A DNA stretch of 64,000 nt from Acidobacteriota bacterium. GTDB taxonomy: Bacteria > Acidobacteriota > Terriglobia > Acidiferrales > UBA7541. Positions 17,994 through 28,135 of the stretch are shown piece after piece (the first letter of the stretch is position 1; the number at the start of each line of letters is the position of its first letter). Under the pieces are notes generated by a model. The model saw nothing but the letters and a program-made list of their open reading frames with translations. It did no database searches and was not told the DNA's origin. Both the position numbers and the translations under genes were made by a program. The stretch covers positions 1 to 64,000 of the forward strand of contig QHYE01000072.1 in the NCBI GenBank assembly GCA_003224055.1, in the 5' to 3' direction.

Positions 17994-20900
17994 ATGTCGC
18001 TTGAGGCCCGCGTTGGCCCATCCATCGCCGAAGCTGAAGCTGTCCGCATCGTGCGCGAGCTCTACGGTGTTGAGGCTTCGGCGCAGGCGCTGCCTGGCGA
18101 ATACGACGACAATTTCCATCTGACCGGCGCCGACGGACAAGCACTCGTCCTGAAGGTGATGCATCCGGCGCGAGAACACTCGTTTATTGACATGCAATGC
18201 CAGGCGCTGCGGCATCTGGCGCAGCAGGCGCCACATCTGAGTCTGCCGCGGGTCCTACCGGATCATGATGGCGAACTTTTTTCCACGGTCACAATCGCGG
18301 ATGGCTCGACTCGCCTCGTTTGGCTGCTTACTTTTGTGAAGGGAACAGTTCTCGCCAAGGTTCGCCCCCACGCGCCGGAACTGCTCGGCGATCTTGGCCG
18401 CTTTCTTGGCGAGATGGATGCCGCGCTGCGTTCCTTCTCGCATCCGGCCGCGCACCGGGAGTTGAAGTGGGACTCGACGCGCGCTGCCTGGATCAAGAAC
18501 TACGTTCAACACATCGCTGACGCGAAGGGCTGCGCCCTCGTCGAAAGATTCCTCGGGCTTTACGATTCGGATGTAGTTCTGGCGTTGCCGCGGCTGCGCC
18601 GCAGCGTCATCTACGGCGATGCCAATGATTACAACGTTCTCGTCAGCGATCCCTGGCCGCAGCCGCGCAAAGTTACCAGCGTGATCGATTTTGGTGACAT
18701 GCACCATGGACTGACCGTTTCTGAACCCGCCATCGCCGCTGCTTACGCCATTCTTGGAAAGAAAGATCCGCTGCAGGCTGCGACGGCGATCGTCGCCGGC
18801 TATCACAAAACGTTTCCGCTGGAGGAGACGGAGCTGGCAGTTCTATATGCGCTGATCGGCACGCGTCTCGCCGTCAGCGTAGTCAATTGCGCCTGCCGCA
18901 AGCTCTTGAAGCCGGACGATCCGTACGTCACGGTCAGCGAAGCGTCTGCCTGGGAAGCGCTCCAGCGGCTCGCGGAAATTCACCCGCGGCTTGCCCACTA
19001 CACGTTTCGCGCGGCTTGCGGGCTTTCGGCAGTTCCGCAAAGTGAAAAGGTGAGGGACTGGCTGCAGGCGAATGCTGGGTCCGCGGCCTCCATCCTTGAG
19101 ACGGAAGTACGGTCAGCGCCGAGCATGGTCTTTGATTTGAGCGTCGGAAGCACATTTCTTGGGGCTGACCCAGGCGCTGCCGAGCCCGGCAAACTCACGC
19201 AGAAGATATTTTCAGAAATAAAGCAGGCCGGGGCTAACTTCGCCGTGGGACGTTACGACGAGCCACGATCGCTCTATTCATCGCCGCTCTTCGGCGCAAG
19301 CGGCGATCCCACAGCCGAGCGGCGGACCATTCATCTTGGGATCGACCTGTTCGTGGAGCAGGGAACGCCGGTGCGAGCGCCGCTCGACGGCGTCGTTCAC
19401 ATCGTGGCGAATAACTCTGCTCCCATGGACTATGGGCCGCTCGCTATTCTTCAACACGAAACTGGCGACGGCGAAAAATTCTTCACGCTCTACGGGCATC
19501 TCGCCAAAGACTCGATCAGCAGCCTGAGTGCTGGCCAGCATGTGGCTCGCGGACAGCAATTTGCGCGCGTCGGCTCCTCCGATGAGAACGGTGCCTGGGC
19601 GCCACACGCACATTTTCAAATCATTCTGGATCTGTTGGAACTTGGCGCCGACTTTCCTGGGGTCGCGTACGCTTCGCAGCGCGCGGTTTGGACAAGCCTC
19701 TCGCCGGATGCAAATCTACTACTTGGAATTCCACCCGATCGCTTTCCAGCAGAAGAGCCGCGGTTCGTCGAGACACTTGCGGCGCGCCAAGCCTTGCTTG
19801 GCAAAAACCTGAGCATCTCTTACCGGCATCCACTCAAAATTGTGCGCGGTTGGATGCAGCATCTCTATGACGACACAGGCCGCGCCTATCTCGACATGTA
19901 CAACAACGTGCCGCTTGTCGGGCACAGTCATCCGCGCGTCGTCAAAGCCACGCAGGAGCAGCTTGCGCTGCTCAATACCAACACTCGCTATCTGCACGAT
20001 AACGTGAATCGCTACGCTGAGCGCCTGACGCGACTGCTCCCGGAACCGCTGCGCGTCTGCTTCTTCGTAAATTCCGGCAGCGAGGCCAATGAACTGGCGC
20101 TTCGGCTTGCCCGTGCCCATACCGGCCGCGAGGACGTTATCGTTCTGGAGCACGCCTACCACGGTCACACGAACACGTTGATTGACATCAGCCCCTATAA
20201 ATTTGATGGCCCCGGCGGGCATGGGAAGAAGCCGTGGGTGCACGTCGCGCCGCTCGCTGATGACTACCGCGGCTTGTATCGCCGCGATGACAACGAAGCA
20301 GGAACAAAGTACGCGCGGCATGTTGAGGAAATTCTTGCAGGCACAAAGGCCGAAGGACGCGGCGTCGCCGCATATATTGCGGAAACATTGCCCAGCGTCG
20401 GCGGGCAGATTGTATTTCCTCCTGGTTATTTCGCGGCGGTGTACAGTCACGTACGCGCAGCGGGCGGCGTCTGCATCGCCGATGAAGTTCAAGTGGGATT
20501 TGGACGCCTGGGCACGCACTTCTGGGGATTCGAAACGCAGAATGTGGTTCCCGACATCGTGGTTCTTGGCAAGCCTATCGGCAATGCGTTTCCGCTCGCG
20601 GCGGTTATCACCACGCGTGAGATCGCCGACTCCTTCAACAATGGGATGGAATTTTTCAGTACGTTTGGCGGCAATCCCGTCGCGTGCGCAGCGGGTCTCG
20701 CGGTTCTGGATGTTCTTGAAGAAGAAAAGTTGCAGAGGCAAGCTCTACGCGTTGGAACTCATCTCATCAGCGGTCTGAGGAAGTTGCAGGAGCTTCACGA
20801 TTTGATCGGTGACGTGCGCGGGTCCGGACTTTTCCTGGGAATTGATCTTGTGCTCGATCGCGAGACGCGAGAGGCGGCGCCTCTCCAGGCCTCCTACGTC

Positions 20901-21065
20901 GTCAATCGGCTGCGCGATTGCGGCATCCTCGCTGGCACGGACGGTCCGCACCACAACGTCATCAAGCTGCGCCCGCCGCTAGTCTTTTCGGAATCGGACG
21001 CAGATTTCTTCGCCAAGACCTTGGACGATGTTCTCGGGGAAGATGCCGCGCAACCAAAGCGCTGA
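17994..21065 (+). CDS. Kinase - M23 peptidase - class III aminotransferase fusion (phospho-lyase type)
   Basis: 1023 residues, cytoplasmic (no signal). Residues 10-330 are an aminoglycoside/choline-kinase-like domain with catalytic YGDANDYN (Asp209) and VIDFGD (Asp232). Residues 435-560 are an M23/LytM domain keeping HLGID (His447, Asp451) and PHAHF (His538, His540), so the zinc site looks intact. Residues 600-1015 are a class III aminotransferase with PLP lysine GKPIGN (Lys860). The two outer domains resemble hydroxylysine kinase and the ethanolamine-phosphate/phosphohydroxylysine phospho-lyases. The expected reaction is phosphorylation of an amino alcohol followed by beta-elimination to an aldehyde, ammonia and phosphate. 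The middle domain's role in the cytosol is unclear. The substrate is inferred, not shown. Confidence 0.85.
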   Translation: MSLEARVGPSIAEAEAVRIVRELYGVEASAQALPGEYDDNFHLTGADGQALVLKVMHPAREHSFIDMQCQALRHLAQQAPHLSLPRVLPDHDGELFSTVTIADGSTRLVWLLTFVKGTVLAKVRPHAPELLGDLGRFLGEMDAALRSFSHPAAHRELKWDSTRAAWIKNYVQHIADAKGCALVERFLGLYDSDVVLALPRLRRSVIYGDANDYNVLVSDPWPQPRKVTSVIDFGDMHHGLTVSEPAIAAAYAILGKKDPLQAATAIVAGYHKTFPLEETELAVLYALIGTRLAVSVVNCACRKLLKPDDPYVTVSEASAWEALQRLAEIHPRLAHYTFRAACGLSAVPQSEKVRDWLQANAGSAASILETEVRSAPSMVFDLSVGSTFLGADPGAAEPGKLTQKIFSEIKQAGANFAVGRYDEPRSLYSSPLFGASGDPTAERRTIHLGIDLFVEQGTPVRAPLDGVVHIVANNSAPMDYGPLAILQHETGDGEKFFTLYGHLAKDSISSLSAGQHVARGQQFARVGSSDENGAWAPHAHFQIILDLLELGADFPGVAYASQRAVWTSLSPDANLLLGIPPDRFPAEEPRFVETLAARQALLGKNLSISYRHPLKIVRGWMQHLYDDTGRAYLDMYNNVPLVGHSHPRVVKATQEQLALLNTNTRYLHDNVNRYAERLTRLLPEPLRVCFFVNSGSEANELALRLARAHTGREDVIVLEHAYHGHTNTLIDISPYKFDGPGGHGKKPWVHVAPLADDYRGLYRRDDNEAGTKYARHVEEILAGTKAEGRGVAAYIAETLPSVGGQIVFPPGYFAAVYSHVRAAGGVCIADEVQVGFGRLGTHFWGFETQNVVPDIVVLGKPIGNAFPLAAVITTREIADSFNNGMEFFSTFGGNPVACAAGLAVLDVLEEEKLQRQALRVGTHLISGLRKLQELHDLIGDVRGSGLFLGIDLVLDRETREAAPLQASYVVNRLRDCGILAGTDGPHHNVIKLRPPLVFSESDADFFAKTLDDVLGEDAAQPKR

Positions 21066-21087
21066 GCCTGGCTTTCCACGCATTGCG

Positions 21088-21099
21088 ATCGTATACGAT
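21088..21099. promoter_or_regulatory. Perfect 12-bp palindrome ATCGTATACGAT upstream of dprA
   Basis: A perfect inverted repeat with core TCGTATACGA, 57 bp before the dprA start. The shape resembles operators of GntR-family repressors, but no such regulator is encoded nearby. The AT-rich run around it (TATTATTATCAC, TTGACA at 21118-21123) could hold a promoter. This is a positional inference only. Confidence 0.35.
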
Positions 21100-21155
21100 A
21101 TTATTATCACTTAATACTTGACAGGTGGATTATTCTCCGCGTAGGCTCGCCCGCG

Positions 21156-22280
21156 ATGGAGCTCGACGCTTCTCTCTCCTGGCTCGCGCTGGCGCTCACG
21201 CCCGGCCTGGGTTCCCGTTTGTCCGCCCGCGTCTTGCGCAGGTTTGGTTCGCCCGATGGCGTCTTTCGTGCGTCGCTGGCGGATCTGGAATCCTGCAATC
21301 TTCCCGCGCAAGCCGCGCAGGCCATGGTGAAGAAGGAGTCCTTCAAGCGCGCGGAAAAAGAACCGGATGGCGTTCGAAAGATTGCCAACTGCAGGCTTTT
21401 GAACTGGACGGAGCCGGAATATCCGCAAACACTCCTGCAAATCTACGACCTGCCAGTTCTTCTCTACGTCCGTGGCGACGTGCAAGTTCTCAATTTGCCT
21501 AGCCTCAGCATCGTCGGCACGCGCCGCCCGACGCTCTATGGCACGCAGATGGCGCGGCGCCTTGGCCGGGAACTTGCGGCACGCGGGCTTGTGATCGTCA
21601 GCGGCTGGCTCGCGGCATTGACGCCATCGGGCATCAAGGGGCTTTGGATGCGAATGGGCGCGCCATCGGAGTCCTCGGGACGGGCATTGATGTTTGCTAC
21701 CCGGAGGAAAACAAGAAGCTATATGAGAAAGTTCTCGAACGCGGAGCCATCATCACTGAATTCCCTTTGCGGACTCATCCCGCACCGGAGAATTTTCCCG
21801 TACGCAATCGCATCGTCGCAGGGATGCCGCTCGGAGTTCGTCATTGAAGGCGCACAGTACAGTGGTTCGCTGATTACCGCGCGTCTCGCGATGGAATTTG
21901 GCAGGGAGGTCTTCGGAGTGCCCGGCAACGTCACGCAACCTGTGAGTTTTGCCCCCAATCAGCTGGTCAAACAAGGAGCCAAGCTGGTCACCAACGCCGA
22001 TGACGTGATCGAAGAGCTGCCAACACCCGTCCGCGCGGCACTCGTCCAGGCCGAGCAACCGGAAGCCGAACAGCGAAACCTGCTGGCTGCTGCCTCGCTC
22101 AATGGCTCGGAGAAAAAGCTGTACGAACTGCTCAGCGCAGACGAACCGAAGCCCATTGACGACATCGTGGAACACTCGGGCTTGAACTCTTCCGAGGTTC
22201 TGGCTACGCTCTTTAACCTGGAGATGAAAGGCATTATCCGGCAATTGCCGGGCAAACAGTTCAGCAAAGTCTTGTTGTAG
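21156..22280 (+). CDS. dprA: DNA-processing protein DprA, with two compensating frameshifts
   Basis: DprA loads RecA onto incoming single-stranded DNA during natural transformation. The N-terminal SAM-like part, the Rossmann domain start (SIVGTRRPTLYG), the later part (IEGAQYSGSLITARLA) and the C-terminal winged helix (about residues 310-374) are all recognisable. Residues 151-228 do not fit. The expected sequence (GLARGIDA, GVLGTGIDVCYPEENKKLYE, NFPVRNRIVAG) is in another frame between about 21606 and 21838. One base seems lost at about 21605 (GGC-CTGG reads GGCTGG) and two at about 21838, so the overall frame stays open. As written, the core of the DNA-binding fold is destroyed. Sequencing error or true inactivation cannot be told apart here. 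It precedes topA. Confidence 0.85.
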   Translation: MELDASLSWLALALTPGLGSRLSARVLRRFGSPDGVFRASLADLESCNLPAQAAQAMVKKESFKRAEKEPDGVRKIANCRLLNWTEPEYPQTLLQIYDLPVLLYVRGDVQVLNLPSLSIVGTRRPTLYGTQMARRLGRELAARGLVIVSGWLAALTPSGIKGLWMRMGAPSESSGRALMFATRRKTRSYMRKFSNAEPSSLNSLCGLIPHRRIFPYAIASSQGCRSEFVIEGAQYSGSLITARLAMEFGREVFGVPGNVTQPVSFAPNQLVKQGAKLVTNADDVIEELPTPVRAALVQAEQPEAEQRNLLAAASLNGSEKKLYELLSADEPKPIDDIVEHSGLNSSEVLATLFNLEMKGIIRQLPGKQFSKVLL

Positions 22281-22470
22281 AAGCAGATAGGGGTTTGCAT
22301 CGCAGGCGAACAGCCCGGCATCAAATACCGGAAACGCATCCACAAGGGGCATTGCCGCATCAATAGGTAGACACCGGCGCGGCCGGAGTCGTACATCCAA
22401 GGTAGCGAGAAGGACACACGCCTGCGCGGTCAGCCCTTCCGGCGGAACATTACGGAGTTACAAAAGCAAG

Positions 22471-25173
22471 ATGGCACGTTCGCTCGTCATTGTCGAATCG
22501 CCTGCGAAGGCGAAAACGATCAACAAGTATTTAGGACGCAACTTCACCGTCAAAGCGTCCATCGGCCACGTCATGGACCTGCCGAAAAAGACGATCGGCA
22601 TTCGCCTGCCCGGCGAGGATCCCTCGGGCCGCAAGAAGAGAAAGAAGAAAAAGGGCGCGAAGAAAGGCGCTCAAGCGGAAGAGAAGAACACCAAGAAGCC
22701 GATTACGCTCGATGACGATAAGATTTTCGAGCCCACGCTGCAAATCATCGCCGGCAAGGGCAAGGTTATTAGCGATCTTCGCAAGGCGGCGCACTCGGCC
22801 GAGGCAGTCTATCTGGCGGGCGATCCCGATCGCGAGGGTGAGGCCATTTCGGCGCACCTGGCCATGGTTCTCTCCAAGCCTTCCAAGTACCCAGAGCAAG
22901 AAGCCAGCGTTTCCAGGTTCAAGAAGAAGGACGCGAAACCCGAAGAGCCTGCCAAGGCCGAAGCCGAGGACGCTCCCAAAAAAGAAGTAGTGGCCATCGA
23001 CCCCAAGAAAATTTTTCGCGTGACCTTTAATGAAATTACGCCCAAGGCTATTCGTGCGGCCTTCGACAAACCCAGGCAGGTCGATTCAAATCTAGTTGAT
23101 GCACAGCAGGCCCGCCGCGTGCTCGATCGCATTGTGGGCTACAAGATCTCTCCGATTTTGTGGGACAAGGTGCGCCGGGGCCTTTCCGCAGGTCGCGTGC
23201 AGACGGTGGCGCTGCGGCTGATTGTCGAACGTGAACTGGCAATCCGGGCTTTTGTGCCACAGGAATACTGGACCATTCACGCGATGCTGGATGCCGGGCA
23301 GCCGCCGCTCTTCGAAGCCAAGCTCTTCAAGCACAACGGCGAAGATATCGAAGTAAAAAACCAGGAAGCCGCGGACAAAATTGTTGCCGCCGTCAGCAAA
23401 GCCAAGTGGCAGGTTGCCAGCGTCGCGCAAAAAGAAAAGAAGCGCAATCCGCCGCCACCGTTCACAACTTCCAAGCTGCAGCAGGCTGCCTACAATCGCT
23501 TGCGCTACACGGCGAAACGAACCATGTCGCTCGCGCAGAAACTCTATGAGGGCGTCGAGCTCGGCGACGAAGGCTCTGTGGCGCTGATCACCTACATGCG
23601 CACGGATTCCGTGCACGTCTCCAACGACGCACTGGCGCAAGTCCGCGAGTTGATTCCCGAACGCTTTGGTGCGAACTATCTCCCGGAAAAACCCAACTTC
23701 TACAAATCGAAAAAGGACGCGCAGGAAGCCCATGAGGCGGTGCGCCCGACCGATGTCATGCGTGCGCCGGAAGACGTCCGCAAATATCTCGACGAGGACC
23801 TCTTCAAGCTCTACCAGTTGATCTGGCAGCGTTTTGTTGCGTCACAGATGCTCCCTGCGATTTTCGATCAGACCACCATCGACATCAATGCCGGAGACTA
23901 CACGTTCCGTGCCACCGGTTCGGTCCAGAAATTCGACGGCTACCTCCGCGTCTATCAATTGCCCGCGTCGAACGCCGACCGCGATGACGACGAGAAGGAT
24001 GACGAAGGAGAGGGCCGGGCGCTGCCTCAGGTTGTGGAAGGGCAGGTCCTCCGCTTGGACAAGATTCGTCCGGATCAGCATTTTACCGAGCCTCCGCCGC
24101 GGTTCAACGATGCCACCCTGGTCAAAGAGCTCGAAGAAGACGGCATCGGGCGGCCCTCGACTTATGCTTCGATCATTTCGACGATCGTTGAACGTGAATA
24201 CGTTACCAAGAATCAAGGACGCTTCTCCCCCACCATGCTTGGTGAACGCGTCAGCACCCTGCTGGTGAAGAGCTTTGAAGACATTTTCGACGTGACGTTC
24301 ACCGCGCGGCTCGAAGAAGAGCTCGACGAGATCGAGGAAGGCAAGCTGCCCTGGCGCGAAGCCGTCAAAGAATTCTGGGAGAAATTCGTCGTTGATCTCG
24401 ACAAGGCCGGCGACGAGATGCTCTCTTACAAAGCGGGCATCCCCACGGGTAAGAAGTGCGAAAAATGCGGCCAGGGCGAGTTGCTGGAGCGAATCAGCCG
24501 CCATGGCTTCTTCCTCGGCTGCTCGCGGTATCCCGACTGCGATTTCATTCAGGACCTTTCTCCGGAACTTCCGGAAGAAGCCAGCGGCGAACCCAAAACC
24601 GAATATTGCGACAATTGCGGCAAGGAGATGGCCATTAAGCGCGGCCGCTTCGGCACGTTCCTCGCTTGCACGGGTTACCCGGATTGCAAGACCACCCGCC
24701 GTTTGGTTCAGGGCACGCGCATCGCGCACCAGCCCGACGAGCCGCTGGACGAAAAGTGCGCGCTTTGCGGCAACGGTCTTGTGAAAAAACACGGCCGCTT
24801 CGGCGAGTTCATCGGCTGCTCCGGCTATCCGAAGTGCAAGTACACGCGGCCCATCACCATGGGCATCAAATGCCCGAAGTGCAATGAAGGCGAGTTCGTC
24901 CGCCGCGGCAGTGCCGGCAAGGGTGGCCGTGGACGCCCGCGCGTTTTTTACGGCTGCTCGCGCTATCCGGATTGCGATTTTACGTCGCCGCACATGCCCA
25001 TCGCCGAGCCGTGCCCAAAGTGCGGGGCACCGTTCATCGTCGAGAAGCGCACCAAGATCGGCACCGTACACGCCTGTCTCAAGGAAGGTTGCGACTGGGA
25101 AAAGCTGGTCCCTGAAGCACCGACGCAAGCGCCCTCCGAGGAAGTTCCCGTGCCCGTGGCAGCCAAGTCCTGA
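22471..25173 (+). CDS. topA: DNA topoisomerase I
   Basis: 900 residues, a type IA topoisomerase that relaxes negative supercoils. The Toprim domain begins SLVIVESPAKAKTINKYLG and includes the acidic GDPDREGEAI. The catalytic tyrosine is Tyr375 in ALITYMRTDS. The C-terminus carries at least four C4 zinc ribbons (CEKCGQGELLERISRHGFFLGC type) from about residue 660. Two lineage-specific insertions sit in Toprim: a Lys-rich stretch at about residues 53-75 and a Lys/Glu/Ala segment at about 147-175. It follows dprA and precedes xerC, the order known from other bacteria. Confidence 0.97.
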   Translation: MARSLVIVESPAKAKTINKYLGRNFTVKASIGHVMDLPKKTIGIRLPGEDPSGRKKRKKKKGAKKGAQAEEKNTKKPITLDDDKIFEPTLQIIAGKGKVISDLRKAAHSAEAVYLAGDPDREGEAISAHLAMVLSKPSKYPEQEASVSRFKKKDAKPEEPAKAEAEDAPKKEVVAIDPKKIFRVTFNEITPKAIRAAFDKPRQVDSNLVDAQQARRVLDRIVGYKISPILWDKVRRGLSAGRVQTVALRLIVERELAIRAFVPQEYWTIHAMLDAGQPPLFEAKLFKHNGEDIEVKNQEAADKIVAAVSKAKWQVASVAQKEKKRNPPPPFTTSKLQQAAYNRLRYTAKRTMSLAQKLYEGVELGDEGSVALITYMRTDSVHVSNDALAQVRELIPERFGANYLPEKPNFYKSKKDAQEAHEAVRPTDVMRAPEDVRKYLDEDLFKLYQLIWQRFVASQMLPAIFDQTTIDINAGDYTFRATGSVQKFDGYLRVYQLPASNADRDDDEKDDEGEGRALPQVVEGQVLRLDKIRPDQHFTEPPPRFNDATLVKELEEDGIGRPSTYASIISTIVEREYVTKNQGRFSPTMLGERVSTLLVKSFEDIFDVTFTARLEEELDEIEEGKLPWREAVKEFWEKFVVDLDKAGDEMLSYKAGIPTGKKCEKCGQGELLERISRHGFFLGCSRYPDCDFIQDLSPELPEEASGEPKTEYCDNCGKEMAIKRGRFGTFLACTGYPDCKTTRRLVQGTRIAHQPDEPLDEKCALCGNGLVKKHGRFGEFIGCSGYPKCKYTRPITMGIKCPKCNEGEFVRRGSAGKGGRGRPRVFYGCSRYPDCDFTSPHMPIAEPCPKCGAPFIVEKRTKIGTVHACLKEGCDWEKLVPEAPTQAPSEEVPVPVAAKS

Positions 25174-25275
25174 CCCACCTGCATTTATAGACAACACTCC
25201 CGTTGATTCTGAGTTCAGCGTGTTCGGGGTGCCTATACTGTACCTGCGCGTTTGCCACGGGAGATCCAGCGTCGA

Positions 25276-26319
25276 ATGAAAGCAGCGATTGCCAAGTATT
25301 TGGAATATCTGCGGTCGGTAAGAAATTCCTCGCCACATACCATTTCGAACTACGGAAGAGACCTCGACCAGTTTCTTGCGTATCTTTCGCCGCCGGGGAC
25401 CCAACCGCCCGCACTCCATGCGGTCTCCCATTCCATGATCCGTGAATTCGTCGGTCATTTGCACAACCATGGCCTCGAGAAGAGTTCCATCGCGCGAAAG
25501 CTTGCGGCGTTGCGTTCGTTTTTCAAATACTGCGTCCGCGAAGGCCATCTGAAGGAAAATCCCGCGCGGCTCGTCCCCACGCCGAAATTGCCGAAGCGGA
25601 TTCCTTCCGTACTCTCTGCGGAAGAAATGAATGGCTTTTTGAATCAACTCGTGGGAATGGGCACCGCCGATCCAGGCATTCGCCCTGTTTCAAGAAAGCG
25701 CTTGCAGCTTCCCGCGCTGGCGGGCGCGACGGCTCCCAAGCGCGGCAGGCCTGGGCAACCTGTCATCCCGGAAGAAGGCCTGCTGCTTCGCCGCGACCGC
25801 GCTCTACTCGAGCTTCTCTACGCCGCGGGACTCCGCGTGAGCGAGCTCACCGGCCTGAATCTCGCCGACATGGAACAAAAGGAGCGCGTCCTGCGCGTCC
25901 GCGGCAAGGGCAACAAAGAACGCATCGTTCCCTACGGAGCGAAAGCGCAGGATGCGCTGGAAAACTACTGGCCGCTTCGCGATGAGCTCCTTCTGCACAT
26001 GGCCGGAACGCGCGCCAGCCGCCGCTCCGCCGCCCCGCACACGGATGCGTTGTTCCTGAACTACTCCGGCCGCCGCCTCACGCAGCGTTCCGTCGGCCGC
26101 ATCGTCAAGAAATACGTCCGCCTGGTCAACGTGAATTGGGACCTTCACCCGCACTCGATGCGCCACGCGTTTGCCACGCATCTCCTCGCCGACGGCGCCG
26201 ACCTTCGCGCCATCCAGGAACTCCTCGGCCACCAGTCCCTGTCCACCACGCAGAAATACACCCACGCTTCGATCCGCCAGCTCATGGACATCTACGACAA
26301 AGCACACCCGCACGCCTGA
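25276..26319 (+). CDS. xerC: Tyrosine recombinase XerC-like
   Basis: 347 residues. An N-terminal SAM-like DNA-binding domain (1-105) precedes the catalytic domain with Arg187 (AGLRVSEL), Lys211 (GKGNKE), His293/Arg296 (HPHSMRHAFATHLL), His319 (LLGHQS) and Tyr328 (QKYTH). It resolves chromosome dimers at dif and is probably XerC rather than a phage integrase, since it follows topA. It is about 45 residues longer than usual because of a Pro/Arg/Gly-rich insert at 126-166. ATG 25276 is chosen over TTG 25252 because GGGAG lies about 12 nt upstream and the protein then begins like the family. Confidence 0.92.
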   Translation: MKAAIAKYLEYLRSVRNSSPHTISNYGRDLDQFLAYLSPPGTQPPALHAVSHSMIREFVGHLHNHGLEKSSIARKLAALRSFFKYCVREGHLKENPARLVPTPKLPKRIPSVLSAEEMNGFLNQLVGMGTADPGIRPVSRKRLQLPALAGATAPKRGRPGQPVIPEEGLLLRRDRALLELLYAAGLRVSELTGLNLADMEQKERVLRVRGKGNKERIVPYGAKAQDALENYWPLRDELLLHMAGTRASRRSAAPHTDALFLNYSGRRLTQRSVGRIVKKYVRLVNVNWDLHPHSMRHAFATHLLADGADLRAIQELLGHQSLSTTQKYTHASIRQLMDIYDKAHPHA

Positions 26320-26382
26320 CCCGCGCATCGATTCCCGTTTGCGAGGCTGAGAGGCTGAGATACTCTGGAGAGCCTTCAAGAA

Positions 26383-27171
26383 ATGAGAATAGCACTGCGC
26401 ATTGCGATTACGGCTGTGGCTGTTTTTCTTGGCGCGGTTCTATCTTCATCCGCAGGTGCGCAGGAAAACTACGAAATCCAGGTGTATCCGTACGAAACCG
26501 TCGAGCGCGGCCACACTATGGTTGAGCTCCACAGCAACTTCACGTTTCAGGGCTCCAAATCCACCACGGACGGAACGCTTCCCACTAATCATCAGTGGCA
26601 CGAAACCATCGAGATCACTCATGGCTTCAATGACTGGTTCGAAACCGGCTTCTACATTTTCACTTCCTTGCAGAAGGGCCAGGGTTGGGACTTCGTCGGC
26701 AGCCACATCCGTCCGCGCGTGCGCATCCCTCCCAAATGGCATTGGCCGGTCGGCGTCAGCCTCTCCAACGAAATCGGATGGCAGAGCCGCCGCTACTCCG
26801 CGGACACCTGGACCTGGGAAATGCGCCCCATTATTGATAAGCAGCTCGGCCGCCGGTATCTCTCCTTCAATCCGACTCTGGACCGCTCCTTCCACGGGCC
26901 GGGCGTCAAGCAAGGCGTGGTTTTTTCTCCCAACTTCAAATTCAGTTACGATTTCACCAAGAAAATCTCCGGTGGCATCGAATACTACGGCTCCCTCGGG
27001 CCGGTTACGGGCTTCGATCCCATCAGCCAGCAACAACACCAGATTTTTCCCACGATCGATCTGAAACTTTCTCCCAAATGGGAAGTCAATTTCGGCCTTG
27101 GAGTTGGTCTGACAGGATCCACTGATCACTTGATCGCCAAAATGATCCTCGGCTACCGCTTCAATTTCTGA
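26383..27171 (+). CDS. Putative outer-membrane beta-barrel protein
   Basis: 262 residues with a signal peptide (ITAVAVFLGAVLSSSAGAQ). The mature part alternates polar and aromatic residues in strand-length blocks (FSPNFKFSYDFTKKISGGIE, WEVNFGLGVGL) and ends in Phe (GYRFNF), the usual C-terminal residue of proteins inserted by the Bam machinery. No closer family is recognised. It lies 63 bp after xerC on the same strand but is not obviously related to it. Confidence 0.65.
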   Translation: MRIALRIAITAVAVFLGAVLSSSAGAQENYEIQVYPYETVERGHTMVELHSNFTFQGSKSTTDGTLPTNHQWHETIEITHGFNDWFETGFYIFTSLQKGQGWDFVGSHIRPRVRIPPKWHWPVGVSLSNEIGWQSRRYSADTWTWEMRPIIDKQLGRRYLSFNPTLDRSFHGPGVKQGVVFSPNFKFSYDFTKKISGGIEYYGSLGPVTGFDPISQQQHQIFPTIDLKLSPKWEVNFGLGVGLTGSTDHLIAKMILGYRFNF

Positions 27172-27198
27172 AGTTCCGCGCCGTGTTGTGTCGCCGAA

Positions 27199-28005
27199 TC
27201 AGCGGGCACTTCGCAGAAATTCTCCAGCGATCGCATTGCATTCCTGGAATGCATCCGCTTCGCTGTGCGGGCTATGCTTGCCGTTGCGCACGAATCGCAT
27301 TTCAGCTTGAGGAAGTTCATTATGCACGCGTTCCATCTCGCCGGGCTCGGTGCGAGGATCGAGACGCCCGTGAAGAAACAGCACCGGCACGCGAAGCTCG
27401 CCTAGTCGTCCGTCGTAAAGATCCTGATCCGGGCGATGAACCATGTCGGCGATCCGCAACCAGGCGCCGCAGTTTCGGCGCGGCACGTCTTGCCAATGGT
27501 CATCTCCATGGTCTTGCCGGAGCAGTTCGCGTGTTTCTTCTCCGAGGTCTTCCGGATGCGCTGTAAACCGTTCAAAAAAACTTCTTGAGTTTGGTTTGTT
27601 CCGGAAGAAGTGAAACGCCTCGAGAATCAACGACTCACATCGCTCCGCCGCCCGCATTCCGAGCATCGCGCCAATCACGGCGCCGTCACTGTGGCCCCAG
27701 AACGCGGCGCGCTCGATTTCGAGCGCATCCAGAAAGGCCATCATCTCTTGCGCGGCCCGCTGGTGAAAATCCATCGGCATCTCGCCGACCACGCGCGTCG
27801 AGCTCCCGTATCCAGTTCGGTCCGGAATAAGAATTCGAAACTGGCTCTTAAACGCTTCGATCTGCCGTTCGAATGGATACACTCCATATCCCCATCCGCC
27901 ATGAAGAAAAACGAGCGGTCTGCCGAGCCCGAATTTCCGGTAGTGAATTCGTATTGGACGGATTTCAGGCGCGTGCGGCGACTCTGCCAGCTCCACAAAA
28001 GGCAT
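27199..28005 (-). CDS. Alpha/beta-fold hydrolase
   Basis: 268 residues from ATG 28005, chosen for AGGAGA five nt upstream; the frame extends to 28062 without such a site. Oxyanion region FLHGGWG, nucleophile elbow GHSDG (Ser106), acid in HGRLDPRTE and His in GKHSPHSE make a complete Ser-Asp-His triad. No signal peptide, so cytoplasmic. Substrate is not predictable; esterase, lactonase and epoxide or haloalkane-type hydrolases all share this fold. It converges on the beta-barrel gene and is divergent from the DUF3291 gene. Confidence 0.85.
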   Translation of the reverse strand: MPFVELAESPHAPEIRPIRIHYRKFGLGRPLVFLHGGWGYGVYPFERQIEAFKSQFRILIPDRTGYGSSTRVVGEMPMDFHQRAAQEMMAFLDALEIERAAFWGHSDGAVIGAMLGMRAAERCESLILEAFHFFRNKPNSRSFFERFTAHPEDLGEETRELLRQDHGDDHWQDVPRRNCGAWLRIADMVHRPDQDLYDGRLGELRVPVLFLHGRLDPRTEPGEMERVHNELPQAEMRFVRNGKHSPHSEADAFQECNAIAGEFLRSAR

Positions 28006-28135
28006 CAGCTCTCCTTGTCTCGCGCGTACAGTACGCGAGACGCGCCTTCGGGACAAGTTCACGCCGCCATGTGACGGTTTCCCGTCTTGGTGCGTCTAAC
28101 AGATTTGCCTACAAATTTCGTTGATGGAGCCGCCC

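Noticed and set aside
22281-22470. tRNA or small RNA gene between dprA and topA
   Set aside because: No cloverleaf or TTCGA-type arm could be found; nothing supported in this gap.
23842-25647. 601-codon open frame on the minus strand
   Set aside because: Antisense to topA and xerC; long because of GC-rich codon bias. The plus-strand products are unambiguous.
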